In this document: in pieces, positions 1-9,750 of the stretch | Layout of the letters: every line of letters starts with the position of its first letter | How positions within the stretch are numbered: position 1 is the stretch's first letter | DNA from: Rhodospirillales bacterium Ga0074136 | Lineage (GTDB): Bacteria; Pseudomonadota; Alphaproteobacteria; Acetobacterales; Acetobacteraceae | Direction of reading: 5' to 3' | Length of the DNA: 43,231 nt | Assembly (NCBI GenBank): GCA_001464375.1 | Contig: LNEW01000175.1 | Coordinates: forward strand, 1 to 43,231 | Program-made: the position numbers and the translations under genes | The notes under the pieces: generated by a model | What the model was told of the DNA's origin: nothing | Databases searched by the model: none | The model's input: the letters and a program-made list of their open reading frames with translations, nothing else

Positions 1-1
1 C

Positions 2-1214
<1,213 letters not shown>

Positions 1215-1322
1215 CTGTCGTCCCCGTTCCGCGCCAGACCGGCGCCGCGGCCATAAAGCGCGGCGGGGCGGGAAGGGCAAGCGGCGGTGGACCGGCCGCC
1301 ACCGCCCGGGCATCGTCGCGCC

Positions 1323-3638
1323 ATGCACGGATCCCATCCCATCGGGCCACCGTCCGACCCGGCAGGCGCGCTCAAGGCCGCCCGTGCGGCGCGGCGGGCC
1401 AATGACCAGGCCGGCGCGGCGGCATTCTTCGCGACCTATCTGGCGGCCAGACCGGGCGATGTCGGCGTGCATGTCGAACATGGCTGGGCGCATTGGGCGG
1501 CCGGCCACCGCGCCGAAGCCGCCGCTGCGTGGCAGGCGGCCATCCTGCAGGATCCGAAGGCCGCGGCGCCGCGCCTCGCGCTGCTGCATGCCGCACGCGC
1601 GGATGGCGACATGGCGCTGGCGCGGCGCCTGATCGATGCCGTGCTCGCTGACCACCCGGGTGACGCCCGGGTCTGGGCAGAACGTGCCGTGCTGCTGCGC
1701 GAAACCGGGGAGGTCGCGGCGTCCGAAGCCGCCGCCCGCGAAGCGCTGGCCCATGCGCCCGGCCATCCGCGCGCGCTTGTCGAGCTTGCGCGCGCGCTGC
1801 GCCTGCGCGGCGCGACCGACGAGGCGCTGGCCGCCTTCGCCGCCGCGCGCGGGCAGGGCGGGCAGCCCGCCGCCGTCCTGGTCGAGGAAGCGCGCACGCT
1901 GCTCCAGGCGCGGCGCTTCGATGCAGCGCTGGCGTGCCTCGCCATGGCGCAGGCCGCGCGGCCCACCGACGCCGCGCTCGGGACCCTCCGGGCGGAGGCG
2001 CTGCGCCGGCTCGGCCGCCGCGCGGAGGCGCTGGCGCTGTTCGCCGCGGCGCCGGGGGGCCTTGGTGCAGCGCAGGCCGAGATCGACCGCGCGGCGCTGT
2101 CTCGCCCGTCGCGCCTGGGCACGCGGACTCCTCCCGGCGCGTCCGAGGACGGCACCCGCCTGGCCGATGCGCTGGCCGGCGCCACCGCACGGGACATCGG
2201 GGTGGCGCTGCGCGATGCCGTGCAGGAAGCGCACCCCTTCACGGCGGTCGGTGCGGCGCGGGCACTGCGCGCGACGGCCAGCGACGCCGCGGTCCGGACA
2301 GCCTTGGGGCTGGCCGAGGCCAATGCGCTCGGCGCGCTGAACATGCAGCGTTCGGCCATGCACGTGCTGGATGCGCTGGCGGCCGAAGGCCTTGCCCTGC
2401 CTTCGCCCCTGGCGGCACGGCTGGCGACCCAGCGCGCCTATACCGCGCTGCGGGTCGGCCGGCGCGACGCTGCGCTGCGCCTGTTCGAGGACGCGCTGCG
2501 CCTGCAACCTTTGGCGCCGCCGACCATGCTGGAGGTGGTGCGCGCGCACCCATCGGACCTCGCGGCGGAGACCTGCCTGGCGATGCTCGATTCCCCGCGC
2601 GGCGATCCGCGACTGCGCGCCTGGCTCGCAGACCGCGTGGCCGACCGCATCGACCCCGCCGACCCGCGCCTGTCGTTGGCTGGCCTGCAGGGCGAGGACC
2701 CTGTCCTGGTCGAGGCGCTGCTGCGCCGCAACGTCGCGCTGGTCCAGGGGCGGCGGGCAGAGGCGGCGCGCCTGCTCGACACGGTGTTTTCCCACCAGGG
2801 CCTCGCCGCACCGCAACCGACGCCGGGGCCTGGCCGGTTCGTCGTTGCGACCGGCGCGCCGGTCGAAGGTCCGCTGGTCAGCGTCGTGATCAGCGCCTTC
2901 GAGGCGGCGGACACCATCGGCGATGCGCTGTCGAGCGTGCTCGCGCAGTCCTGGCGCAGCCTCGAGGTGATCGTCGTCGACGATGCCAGCACCGACGGCA
3001 CGGGCGCCGCGGCCGAGTCGATCGCGGCGCGCGACGGGCGCGTGGTCGTGCTGCGCAACGCCAGCAACGCCGGCACCTATGCGTCGCGCAACCGCGCCAT
3101 TGCGGCCGCACGCGGCGACTTCGTGACCTTCCTCGATGCCGATGACTGGATGCACCCGGCGCGCATCGCGACCGAGGTCGCGGCCTTCGCCGGACCCGGC
3201 ACCGCGGTGGTGAATTCCTGCTGGTTCCGGATGGATGCGGCCGGGCGCGCGGCCTTCACGCCCCGCGCCTGGCTGATCTTTCCCAACCCGTCCTTCGCGA
3301 TGTTCCGTCGCGACGCGCTGCGCCGGCTCGGGGCGTTCGACCATGTGCGGTTCAGCGCCGACAGCGAGATGCTGTGGCGCGCCCGGCTGGTGCTGGGCAA
3401 CGACGCCGTCGCGATCCTGCCGCAGACGCTCACGATCGGGCTGCATCGCCCGGGTTCGCTCACCACCGCGGCGGCGACGGGTTTCGACGCCTTCGGCTTC
3501 AGCGCCCCGCGGCTCGACTACAACGAAACCTGGGGCGCCTGGCACGCGGCCTGCGACCTGCAGGGCGTGGTGCCGATCCCACCCGCCGCCGGCGCCCGCA
3601 CCCTGCCCGAGGGCATGGCGGCGGGCGAGGCCGCCTGA
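1323..3638 (+). CDS. TPR-repeat protein fused to family 2 glycosyltransferase
   Basis: About the first 500 residues are Ala/Arg-rich helical repeats of TPR type (for example [18 protein letters not shown] and the repeats after it). From about residue 517 follows a GT-A glycosyltransferase 2 domain: [13 protein letters not shown], then [13 protein letters not shown], then FLDADDW with the Asp residues that bind metal and nucleotide-sugar. The length is 771 aa from ATG 1323. A GTG at 1287 with GGAAGG about 10 nt upstream is an alternative that adds 12 residues. Such fusions usually act on surface polysaccharide or glycoprotein, but the acceptor is unknown. There is no signal peptide or membrane segment, so it is probably cytoplasmic. 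The gene ends 15 nt from the convergent SOD gene. Confidence 0.85.
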   Translation: MHGSHPIGPPSDPAGALKAARAARRANDQAGAAAFFATYLAARPGDVGVHVEHGWAHWAAGHRAEAAAAWQAAILQDPKAAAPRLALLHAARADGDMALARRLIDAVLADHPGDARVWAERAVLLRETGEVAASEAAAREALAHAPGHPRALVELARALRLRGATDEALAAFAAARGQGGQPAAVLVEEARTLLQARRFDAALACLAMAQAARPTDAALGTLRAEALRRLGRRAEALALFAAAPGGLGAAQAEIDRAALSRPSRLGTRTPPGASEDGTRLADALAGATARDIGVALRDAVQEAHPFTAVGAARALRATASDAAVRTALGLAEANALGALNMQRSAMHVLDALAAEGLALPSPLAARLATQRAYTALRVGRRDAALRLFEDALRLQPLAPPTMLEVVRAHPSDLAAETCLAMLDSPRGDPRLRAWLADRVADRIDPADPRLSLAGLQGEDPVLVEALLRRNVALVQGRRAEAARLLDTVFSHQGLAAPQPTPGPGRFVVATGAPVEGPLVSVVISAFEAADTIGDALSSVLAQSWRSLEVIVVDDASTDGTGAAAESIAARDGRVVVLRNASNAGTYASRNRAIAAARGDFVTFLDADDWMHPARIATEVAAFAGPGTAVVNSCWFRMDAAGRAAFTPRAWLIFPNPSFAMFRRDALRRLGAFDHVRFSADSEMLWRARLVLGNDAVAILPQTLTIGLHRPGSLTTAAATGFDAFGFSAPRLDYNETWGAWHAACDLQGVVPIPPAAGARTLPEGMAAGEAA

Positions 3639-3653
3639 GCGCCCCCGCGCGGA

Positions 3654-4379
3654 TCAGACCCGCAATGTGCCATCCCGCGCGGCGGCGTAGCGCGCGGCGA
3701 TCTTTTCCCAGTTCAGCACGTTCCACCACGACGCCAGGTAGTCCGCCCGGCGGTTCTGGTAGCGCAGGTAGTAGGCGTGTTCCCACACGTCGTTGCCCAT
3801 GAGCACGCGGGCGCCGTCCATCAGCGGCGTGTCCTGGCCGGGCCTGGTGGTGATGGCGAGCGCGCCGGCCGGCGTCACGGTCACGAAGACCCAGCCCGAC
3901 CCGAACACGCGCATGCCGCCCGCGTTGAAGTCGGTGCGGAACTTCTCCATGCCGCCCAGGTCGCGGTCGATCGCCGCCTTGAGGTCGCCGGCGGGTTCGC
4001 CGCCCTGGCCGCCCATGATCTCCCAGAACATGGAATGATTGGCATGGCCGCCGCCATTGTTGCGCACGGCGGTGCGGATGGCCTCCGGCACCTGCGACAG
4101 CCGCATCAGCAACTCGTCGAGCTGCATGGCCGCCAGCTGTGGCTGGTTCTGCACCGCCGTATTCAGGCCCGCCACCTGCGCCCCGTGATGCCGCGCGTGG
4201 TGGATTTCCATTGTCATGGCGTCGATCGCCGCCTCGTTCGCGTTCGGCGCATACGGCAGCGGCGGCAGGGTGAAGGGGCCGGCCGGCGTTTGCGCCATGG
4301 AGGCGCGCCAGGGCGCCACGGCCTTGGTCGTCAGCGCGGCGGCGCCCAGCATCAGGAGACGGCGATTCATCATGGGCAT
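3654..4379 (-). CDS. exported superoxide dismutase, Mn/Fe family (Mn-type motifs)
   Basis: Converts superoxide to O2 and H2O2. The expected metal ligands are visible: His60 (MEIHHARHH), His115 (HANHSMFW), and Asp197/His201 (DVWEHAYY). GGGHANHS and QDTPL are typical of the Mn branch, but metal choice cannot be proven from sequence. The N-terminus carries twin arginines (MNRRLLMLG), a hydrophobic run and a probable cleavage site after about residue 29 (SMA-QTP), so the enzyme is predicted to be exported, perhaps by Tat. Start ATG 4379 has GGGAAAGG upstream. The length is 241 aa, about 30 more than cytoplasmic SODs because of the signal. It is convergent with the glycosyltransferase gene. Confidence 0.93.
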   Translation of the reverse strand: MPMMNRRLLMLGAAALTTKAVAPWRASMAQTPAGPFTLPPLPYAPNANEAAIDAMTMEIHHARHHGAQVAGLNTAVQNQPQLAAMQLDELLMRLSQVPEAIRTAVRNNGGGHANHSMFWEIMGGQGGEPAGDLKAAIDRDLGGMEKFRTDFNAGGMRVFGSGWVFVTVTPAGALAITTRPGQDTPLMDGARVLMGNDVWEHAYYLRYQNRRADYLASWWNVLNWEKIAARYAAARDGTLRV

Positions 4380-4647
4380 GGCGGGACCTTTCCCTGTTGC
4401 CGACAGATGGTATTGCGCCGTGGGCGCGGCAACCATTGGTCGGGGCGAGCCCTTTCCGCCACCGGATCGCCCGGCTGACCAGGGGGGGGTTGGACGACCG
4501 CCTCGCCCGCCCCGGCGGCGCAAAGTTGCCGCGCCGCTGAGCGCCAGTGCGCGCAGGGCAGCACCCGCGTCAGGCTGGGTGGGCGTGTCCGGCGCCCTGG
4601 TCGTTACACCCGGGGCGGGTCAGTTCCGCCGCCGGCCGGGTTGCGCG

Positions 4648-4974
4648 TCAGGTTTCCTCGTCGCGTTCGGTCTCGACCTCGATCGCCTCGTCGATGCTGT
4701 CCGCCTCGTCCTCGAGCTCCTCGGCGTCCTCGATCGCCTCGTCGCCCTCGACATCCTCCACTTCCAGCTCCTCGCCCTCCGTCTCGGCGGCGACGACGCG
4801 CTTCTTGATCTTCTCGTCGGGAATTGGCGTGGGCGCGGCGCGGCGCAGGCGCGGCTGTTCGGCCGGCTGTTCCGTGCCGCATTTCGGGCAGACAGCCGGG
4901 GTGCGCGCCAGGTCGTAGAACCGTGTGCCGCAGGAGACGCAGCTGCGCTTCAGGCCGAGTTCAGGCTTCGCCAT
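4648..4974 (-). CDS. FYDLN-acid zinc-ribbon protein (TIGR02300 family)
   Basis: A 108-aa protein with two CxxC pairs (Cys12/15 and Cys29/32) forming a predicted zinc ribbon around the signature motif FYDL, followed by a basic linker (KIKKR) and a tail of about 45 residues that is nearly all Glu and Asp. This layout defines the alphaproteobacterial TIGR02300/FYDLN-acid family, whose function is unknown. The start ATG at 4974 gives [10 protein letters not shown], the usual N-terminus. The gene is divergent from aroA with about 120 nt between start codons. The family often sits beside aroA-cmk in alphaproteobacteria, as here. Confidence 0.9.
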   Translation of the reverse strand: MAKPELGLKRSCVSCGTRFYDLARTPAVCPKCGTEQPAEQPRLRRAAPTPIPDEKIKKRVVAAETEGEELEVEDVEGDEAIEDAEELEDEADSIDEAIEVETERDEET

Positions 4975-5095
4975 GGATCACATCCGTCTCGCGCAACGGG
5001 GCCGGGGGGGTCGGGTGGCGGCCGGGTCCGTCGCGGCTTTGCAAAGGGTCGGGCGCATTGCCACGCGATGCCGGGGCATGTCAAACGCGCAGGCC

Positions 5096-6442
5096 ATGTC
5101 CCATCCCACGCCCCGCCCGCTCCGTGCCGCCGCCCCCTCCGCCCCGCTGGCCGGAAGGCTCGGCGTGCCAGGCGACAAGTCGATCAGCCACCGCGCCCTG
5201 ATGTTCGGCGCCATGGCGGTCGGCACCACCGAAATCACCGGCCTGCTGGAGGGCGAGGACGTGCTGCGCACCGCCGCCGCCATGCGCGCACTGGGGGCAG
5301 AGGTCACGCAGACCGGCCCGGGCGCCTGGCGGGTCGCCGGGCGCGGCGTGGGCGGCCTGGTGGAACCGGCCGATGTGCTGGACATGGGCAATTCCGGCAC
5401 GGCGGCGCGGCTGTTGCTGGGGTTGCTATCGGGCCATCCGATCTTCGCGGTGATGACCGGCGATGCCTCGCTGCGCCGCCGCCCGATGAAGCGCGTGACC
5501 GACCCGCTGTCCGCCACCGGCGCGACCTTCTGGACGCGCGAGGGCGGCCGCCTGCCGCTGGCTGTTCGTGGCGCCGCCGACCCGCTGCCGATCGACTACG
5601 TGCTGCCGGTGGCCTCCGCGCAGGTGAAATCCGCCTGCCTGCTGGCGGGCCTGTGCGCGCCGGGCACCACGCGCGTCGTGGAACCCGAACCCACGCGCGA
5701 TCACACCGAGAACATGCTGCGCCATTTCGGCGCACGCGTGACCGTGACCGACACGCCGCAGGGCCGCGTGGTCACGCTGGAAGGCCAGCCGGAACTGATG
5801 GCGGCGCCGGTGGTGGTGCCGGGCGACCCGTCCTCGGCGGCGTTTCCCATCGTCGCGGCGCTGCTGGTGCCCGGGTCGCGGGTGGTGGTCGAGAATGTCG
5901 GCCTGAACCTGCTGCGCACCGGCCTCATCGCCACGCTGCGGGAGATGGGCGCCACGCTGCGCGTCGAGAATGAACGCATCGCCGGCGGCGAACCGGTCGG
6001 CGACATCGTCGCCGAATACACCGCACTGCAGGGTGTCGAGGTGCCGCCCGGCCGCGCGCCCTCGATGATCGACGAATATCCCGTGCTGGCGGTGGCTGCC
6101 GCCGCCGCGCGCGGTGTCACGCGCATGAAGGGCCTGGCGGAACTGCGTGTGAAGGAGAGCGACCGGCTGTCCGCCACCGCCGCGCTGCTGGCGGTGAACG
6201 GCGTGACCGCGGCGATCGAGGGCGATGACCTGATCGTGCAGGGCACCGGTGGCGCGATCCCCGGCGGCGGCACGGTGGAGACCCACATGGACCACCGCAT
6301 CGCCATGAGCGCGCTGGTGATGGGCCTGGCCGCGCGCATGCCCGTCGCGGTGGATGACGCCGCCTTCATCGACACATCGTTTCCCGGCTTCGCCGCGCTG
6401 ATGAACGGTCTGGCCGGTGGCACGCCGATCGGGCCGGGCTGA
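5096..6442 (+). CDS. aroA: 3-phosphoshikimate 1-carboxyvinyltransferase (EPSP synthase)
   Basis: Transfers the enolpyruvyl group of PEP to shikimate-3-phosphate in aromatic amino-acid synthesis. Motifs in order: [79 protein letters not shown]. The sequence resembles the CP4-type (class II) enzymes, but the PEP-site motif reads NSGTA, keeping the glycine that CP4 replaces with Ala100. On that residue alone it would be expected to bind glyphosate. Start ATG 5096 (448 aa) is chosen by family N-terminus; ATG 5078 is an alternative and neither has a strong ribosome site. It heads an aroA-cmk cluster. Confidence 0.95.
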   Translation: MSHPTPRPLRAAAPSAPLAGRLGVPGDKSISHRALMFGAMAVGTTEITGLLEGEDVLRTAAAMRALGAEVTQTGPGAWRVAGRGVGGLVEPADVLDMGNSGTAARLLLGLLSGHPIFAVMTGDASLRRRPMKRVTDPLSATGATFWTREGGRLPLAVRGAADPLPIDYVLPVASAQVKSACLLAGLCAPGTTRVVEPEPTRDHTENMLRHFGARVTVTDTPQGRVVTLEGQPELMAAPVVVPGDPSSAAFPIVAALLVPGSRVVVENVGLNLLRTGLIATLREMGATLRVENERIAGGEPVGDIVAEYTALQGVEVPPGRAPSMIDEYPVLAVAAAAARGVTRMKGLAELRVKESDRLSATAALLAVNGVTAAIEGDDLIVQGTGGAIPGGGTVETHMDHRIAMSALVMGLAARMPVAVDDAAFIDTSFPGFAALMNGLAGGTPIGPG

Positions 6443-6446
6443 CGCC

Positions 6447-6658
6447 GTGGCGGCCGCGCGCCTCACCCCGGCCTCTGCACTGCCGGGGGTTGCCTGGTGC
6501 GCGCAGGCCGCCTCCGCGTTCGGCCTTGTCGTCGGGTGCGGACCGTCGCGGTCGCGGTCATGCTCGGCATGGCGGCGATGGCGCGCCTGATGCCGGACAG
6601 CGTGCCGCTGATCGGCATCGCCATCGCGCTGCCGAGGGGAACCGCGCCATGGCGCTGA
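6447..6658 (+). pseudogene. possible frameshifted small membrane-protein ORF between aroA and cmk
   Basis: From GTG 6447 one frame reads VAAARLTPASALPGVAWCAQ then ASAFGLVVG, which looks coding. At about 6533 it turns into Arg/Ser-rich noise, while the aroA frame becomes sensible: VRTVAVAVMLGMAAMARL, then MPDSVPLIGIAIAL, ending at TGA 6656-6658, which overlaps the start of cmk. Joined by one inserted base, the pieces give a protein of about 70 aa with two hydrophobic helices. I do not recognise it. High GC makes chance open frames common, so this may be an ordinary spacer. The second part alone has an ATG at 6560 (32 aa). Confidence 0.25.
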
Positions 6659-7326
6659 ACGGAATCGTCATTGCCGTCGATGGCCCCGCCGCGGCCGGCA
6701 AGGGCACGCTGGCGCGGCGCCTGGCCGCGGCGCTGCGACTGCCCTATCTCGATACCGGGCTGCTCTATCGCGCGGTGGGGCGGCGCGTGCTGGATGCCGG
6801 AGCCGACCCGCGCGATGCCGGCATCGCCGAGGCGGCCGCCCGCGCGCTGGTGCCCGCCGACCTGGACCGCGCCGACCTGCGCGGCCCGATGGCCGACATG
6901 GCGGCCAGCGCGGTCGCCGCCATCCCGGCGGTGCGCGCCGCGCTGCTCGACTTCCAGCGCGATTTCGGGCGCGCGCATGGCGCGGTGCTGGATGGGCGCG
7001 ACATCGGCACCGTGGTCTTCCCCCAGGCGCAGGCAAAGCTGTTCGTCACCGCCAGCGTCGCCGAACGGTCGCGCCGGCGCTTCCTGGAACTGGCCGGGCG
7101 CGGCGTGGCCGCCGACCCGGCACAGGTGGAAGCCGAGATCCGCGACCGCGACGCGCAGGACGCCAACCGCCCGGTCGCGCCGCTGCGCCCGGCCGAGGAT
7201 GCGATCCTGATCGACACCACGACGCTCGATGCCGATGCCGCCTTCGCGGAGGCGCTGCGGGTGGTGCGCGCGCGGCTCGCTCAGCCCGACCGCGCAGCAA
7301 CGGCGGCCGCGAAACCCTGCAGGTAG
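6649..7326 (+). CDS. cmk: cytidylate kinase
   Basis: Phosphorylates CMP and dCMP with ATP. The Walker A loop GPAAAGKGT is at residues 12-20. YLDTGLLYRAVG, DGRDIGTVVFP and RDRDAQDANRP are characteristic of the Cmk family, and the length is 225 aa, as expected. Start ATG 6649 has GAGGGGA at a good distance upstream. In alphaproteobacteria aroA and cmk usually precede rpsA; here rpsA is absent and the convergent FMN reductase gene overlaps the last 46 nt of cmk. Confidence 0.95.
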   Translation: MALNGIVIAVDGPAAAGKGTLARRLAAALRLPYLDTGLLYRAVGRRVLDAGADPRDAGIAEAAARALVPADLDRADLRGPMADMAASAVAAIPAVRAALLDFQRDFGRAHGAVLDGRDIGTVVFPQAQAKLFVTASVAERSRRRFLELAGRGVAADPAQVEAEIRDRDAQDANRPVAPLRPAEDAILIDTTTLDADAAFAEALRVVRARLAQPDRAATAAAKPCR

Positions 7327-7841
7327 GTACGCAGCTGGGCTTCAACCGCCGGGTCCGTCAGCGCTCCGCCCGCGTCGAACACGCCCCCCGCGCGCGACAC
7401 CATCAGCCGCCCGCCGGCCCAAAGCTCGGCGCCCAGCATCCGCAGCACGGGCAGCCAGGCATTCTGCGCCAGCAGCGGGCCGAAGCCGCCCGGCGAGGCC
7501 CCGATCAGCCCGACGGTCTTGCCGCCGAACACCCGGCCGATATCGGAGGATGGCCGCGACAGCCAGTCGATCGCGTTCTTGAACACGCCGGGGATCGAGT
7601 TGTTGTATTCCGGCGTGACCAGCAGCAGCCCTTGCGCGCCAGCGATCCTGTCCTTCAGCGCCGCCACCGCCGGGGGGATGCCATCGGCGCCCTCGACATC
7701 GCCGTCATAGAGCGGGATGCCGTGGATGGTCTGAACGTCCAGCCGAGCATCCGGCGGCATCAACCGCGCCGCGGCCCGCAGCAATGCGGTGTTGAGCGAC
7801 CCGCGGCGCAGGCTCCCGGACACCCCGACGATCACCGTCAT
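7281..7841 (-). CDS. NADPH-dependent FMN reductase
   Basis: A flavodoxin-fold reductase of the NADPH-dependent FMN reductase (ArsH/chromate-reductase-like) family, 186 aa. The phosphate-binding loop is SGSLRRGSLNTAL near the N-terminus. The flavin-contact motif TPEYNNSIPGVFKNAIDW is at about residues 75-95, and GASPGGFGP is downstream. It reduces FMN or quinones with NADPH; the physiological acceptor is not evident. Start ATG 7841. Its 3' end overlaps the end of cmk by 46 nt on the opposite strand, which leaves no room for a terminator between them. Confidence 0.88.
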   Translation of the reverse strand: MTVIVGVSGSLRRGSLNTALLRAAARLMPPDARLDVQTIHGIPLYDGDVEGADGIPPAVAALKDRIAGAQGLLLVTPEYNNSIPGVFKNAIDWLSRPSSDIGRVFGGKTVGLIGASPGGFGPLLAQNAWLPVLRMLGAELWAGGRLMVSRAGGVFDAGGALTDPAVEAQLRTYLQGFAAAVAARSG

Positions 7842-7918
7842 GCGATGTGGCTCCTGGCCCGCAGGCGGCGATCTTGGCTGCAAACCTGCCGGCCGGCCAG
7901 TGCGGCGTGGCGGTATCG

Positions 7919-9064
7919 CTACCCCGCCGCCAGCAGCAGCCGGTTCACGCGTTCCAGCGCCCGCGCCAGCGCGGCGAAGTCCTTGGCGAAGGCCTCGCGC
8001 GAGACGCCGTTCGCCGCCAGCGCGTCGCCGATCTCGCCGACGCTGCGCTGCCCGTCCACCCGCGCGATGATGGCGGCCGCCAGGCGCGGCAACGCCACCG
8101 GCACGACCAGCCCATCGGCGGCCACGCGCAGGGTGCCATCGGCGGGGATGCCGGCGGCGAATTTCGCGGCATCCAGCTCGCGCAGCACCGGCACCGCGCA
8201 AGCGTCGGTCCAGTCCGGCAGCACCGCCTCGCCCTTGCGCACGCAATACGCGATGTGGATGCCCATGTTGCCGGCGGCCGCCTCCGCCAGGGCGGCGCGC
8301 TGCACCGGGTCCAGCAGCGCGGTGCGTTCCCGCAGCCGCGGGTCGGTCAGGAAGCTGTCCGGATCGTAGCGGAAGGGCTCGACCAGGCAGCGAATCTCGA
8401 GCCCCGCGCCATCCACCAGCGCCGCCAGGGCCGGCACGCTGAACGCCACGTCGCGCGGGTTCAGCAGCAGGTCATAGATGCCCGCATCGCCGCCCTTCAC
8501 ATGGTCGGTGATCCAGGGGTTGCGGCGCAGCCAGGCAGTCTCCGGCGCCTGCCGCCAGAGCCGCTTGGCGATGTCCACCCGCTGGGCCGGCGGCTGGTCG
8601 GCGGGTGCCATCAGACGCAGCGCATCCTGCAGCATGTAAACGCCCGTGCGCCCGTGCGGCGCATAGACCATGAGGCCCATGCCGCCGCCCGGCGCCAGCA
8701 CCGAAACCAGTGCCCGCAACCCCGCCAGCGGGTCCGGCAGGTGATGCAGCACGCCGCAGCAATCGATGTAGTCGAACGGCCCGAGCCCGCTGCCCGGCAG
8801 GTCGATGATCGAAGCCTCCGCGAAGGCCACGTTGCCCAGCCCGCGCGCCGCCACGCGCGCGCCCGCCACCTTGCGCGCGGCGGCGGAACGGTCGAGCCAG
8901 GTGACCCCGCCCGGCCGGCCGGCCGAGGCCATCTGCTGCGCCAGCATCACCGTCGCATCGCCCGACCCGCCGCCGGCGACCAGGGCGTTCAGCGGCGTCG
9001 CGGCCGAGCGACGGGCACCGAAGATCCAGTGGTCGACCTCGCGCAGGTGTGACGGGCTGCCCAC
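7919..9064 (-). CDS. SAM-dependent methyltransferase, 5' end disrupted
   Basis: A class I methyltransferase. The SAM-binding motif I is NALVAGGGSGDAT, followed by FDYIDCCGVLHHLPDP and LAPGGGMGLMVY. The C-terminal part (from about residue 310) resembles a small helical add-on, ending VGEIGDALAANGVSREAF. The substrate is unknown. The open frame begins at GTG 9064, but the natural N-terminus is in another frame from ATG 9141 and reads into EAYPYPQRDPRD, a typical start for this family. About 16 nt seem lost between PRD and GSPSHLREV, near 9065. From GTG 9064 the SAM domain itself is intact (381 aa), so the product could still fold. Confidence 0.75.
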   Translation of the reverse strand: MGSPSHLREVDHWIFGARRSAATPLNALVAGGGSGDATVMLAQQMASAGRPGGVTWLDRSAAARKVAGARVAARGLGNVAFAEASIIDLPGSGLGPFDYIDCCGVLHHLPDPLAGLRALVSVLAPGGGMGLMVYAPHGRTGVYMLQDALRLMAPADQPPAQRVDIAKRLWRQAPETAWLRRNPWITDHVKGGDAGIYDLLLNPRDVAFSVPALAALVDGAGLEIRCLVEPFRYDPDSFLTDPRLRERTALLDPVQRAALAEAAAGNMGIHIAYCVRKGEAVLPDWTDACAVPVLRELDAAKFAAGIPADGTLRVAADGLVVPVALPRLAAAIIARVDGQRSVGEIGDALAANGVSREAFAKDFAALARALERVNRLLLAAG

Positions 9065-9141
9065 CCATCCCGCGGATCGCGCTGTGGGTAAGGGTAGGCC
9101 TCGTATTGCGCGGCCAGGGCGGCGTCGGCTTCATCGGTCAT
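9065..9141 (-). pseudogene. out-of-frame 5' end of the methyltransferase gene
   Basis: From ATG 9141 the minus strand encodes MTDEADAALAAQ, then YEAYPYPQRDPRD, the N-terminal segment expected just before GSPSHLREVDHW in this methyltransferase family. It then runs out of frame (GWAARHTC). The full interval 7919-9141 is 1223 nt. Adding 16 nt restores 413 codons, which fits the six residues or so missing at the junction. It could be a true deletion or a sequence error; see the main methyltransferase entry. Confidence 0.65.
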
Positions 9142-9225
9142 GCCGGCCTGTTACGCCGGGACGCGGCGCGCGGCCAGACAGCGTCGCGGTTGCCCCGGGG
9201 GCCAGGGCTTCGTAGAACACCGCCC

Positions 9226-9750
9226 ATGCGTGCCGCCCTCCTCAGCCTCTCCCTGTCCGCCCTGGTCGTCGTGCCGGCGATCGCGCAGCAGCGCGCGCCC
9301 GCGCCCACGGCGCAAACCCAGGGTCCGCGCCGGCTTGGCGACTTCCAGGACTGGATCGCCGCGGTGCATACCGAGGCAGGGCAGAAGGTCTGCTATGCCT
9401 TCACCCGCGCGTCACGGTCCGAGCCGGCGCGCGAGGGCGTGATCCTGACCGTCACGCACCGCGCCGCCAGCCGCGACCAGGTGGCGCTGTCCGCGGGCTA
9501 TGCCTATCCGCGCAACGCGGCCGTCACGGTCGCGGTGGGCAGCCGCGATCTGGCTTTCTACACCGGCGGGACGTCGGCCTTCGCGCGCGATGGCCGCGCT
9601 GCCGTCGCGGCCTTTCGTGGCGGCGCGACGGCCGTGGCGCGCGGCCCGCGCGCCGGCGGGCGCGGCACCGCCACCGACACCTTCAGCCTGACCGGCTTCT
9701 CGGCCGCCTACGACGCGATCAGCCAGGAATGCCCGGCGCCGCGCCGATGA
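9226..9750 (+). CDS. exported protein, invasion-associated locus B (IalB)-like
   Basis: A 174-aa protein with an N-terminal signal peptide ([20 protein letters not shown]) cleaved before QQRAPAP. The mature part holds [20 protein letters not shown] and a C-terminal Cys (QECPAPR). The pattern of a W near the start, one Cys after about 40 residues and a [13 protein letters not shown] end resembles IalB-type periplasmic proteins of alphaproteobacteria. Its role is unknown. Start ATG 9226. Its stop overlaps the ATG of rlmN (ATGA at 9747-9750), so the two are probably translated from one message. Confidence 0.75.
   Translation: MRAALLSLSLSALVVVPAIAQQRAPAPTAQTQGPRRLGDFQDWIAAVHTEAGQKVCYAFTRASRSEPAREGVILTVTHRAASRDQVALSAGYAYPRNAAVTVAVGSRDLAFYTGGTSAFARDGRAAVAAFRGGATAVARGPRAGGRGTATDTFSLTGFSAAYDAISQECPAPRR

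Noticed and set aside
1215..3545. Minus-strand in-frame extension of argG by about 780 codons opposite the glycosyltransferase
   Set aside because: The argG family N-terminus ([16 protein letters not shown]) fixes the start at 1214, and the extension is Arg/Gln-rich antisense of a clear coding region.
4482..4489. Run of eight G residues as a possible phase-variation tract
   Set aside because: It lies between genes, outside any reading frame or clear promoter, and such runs are expected at this GC content.
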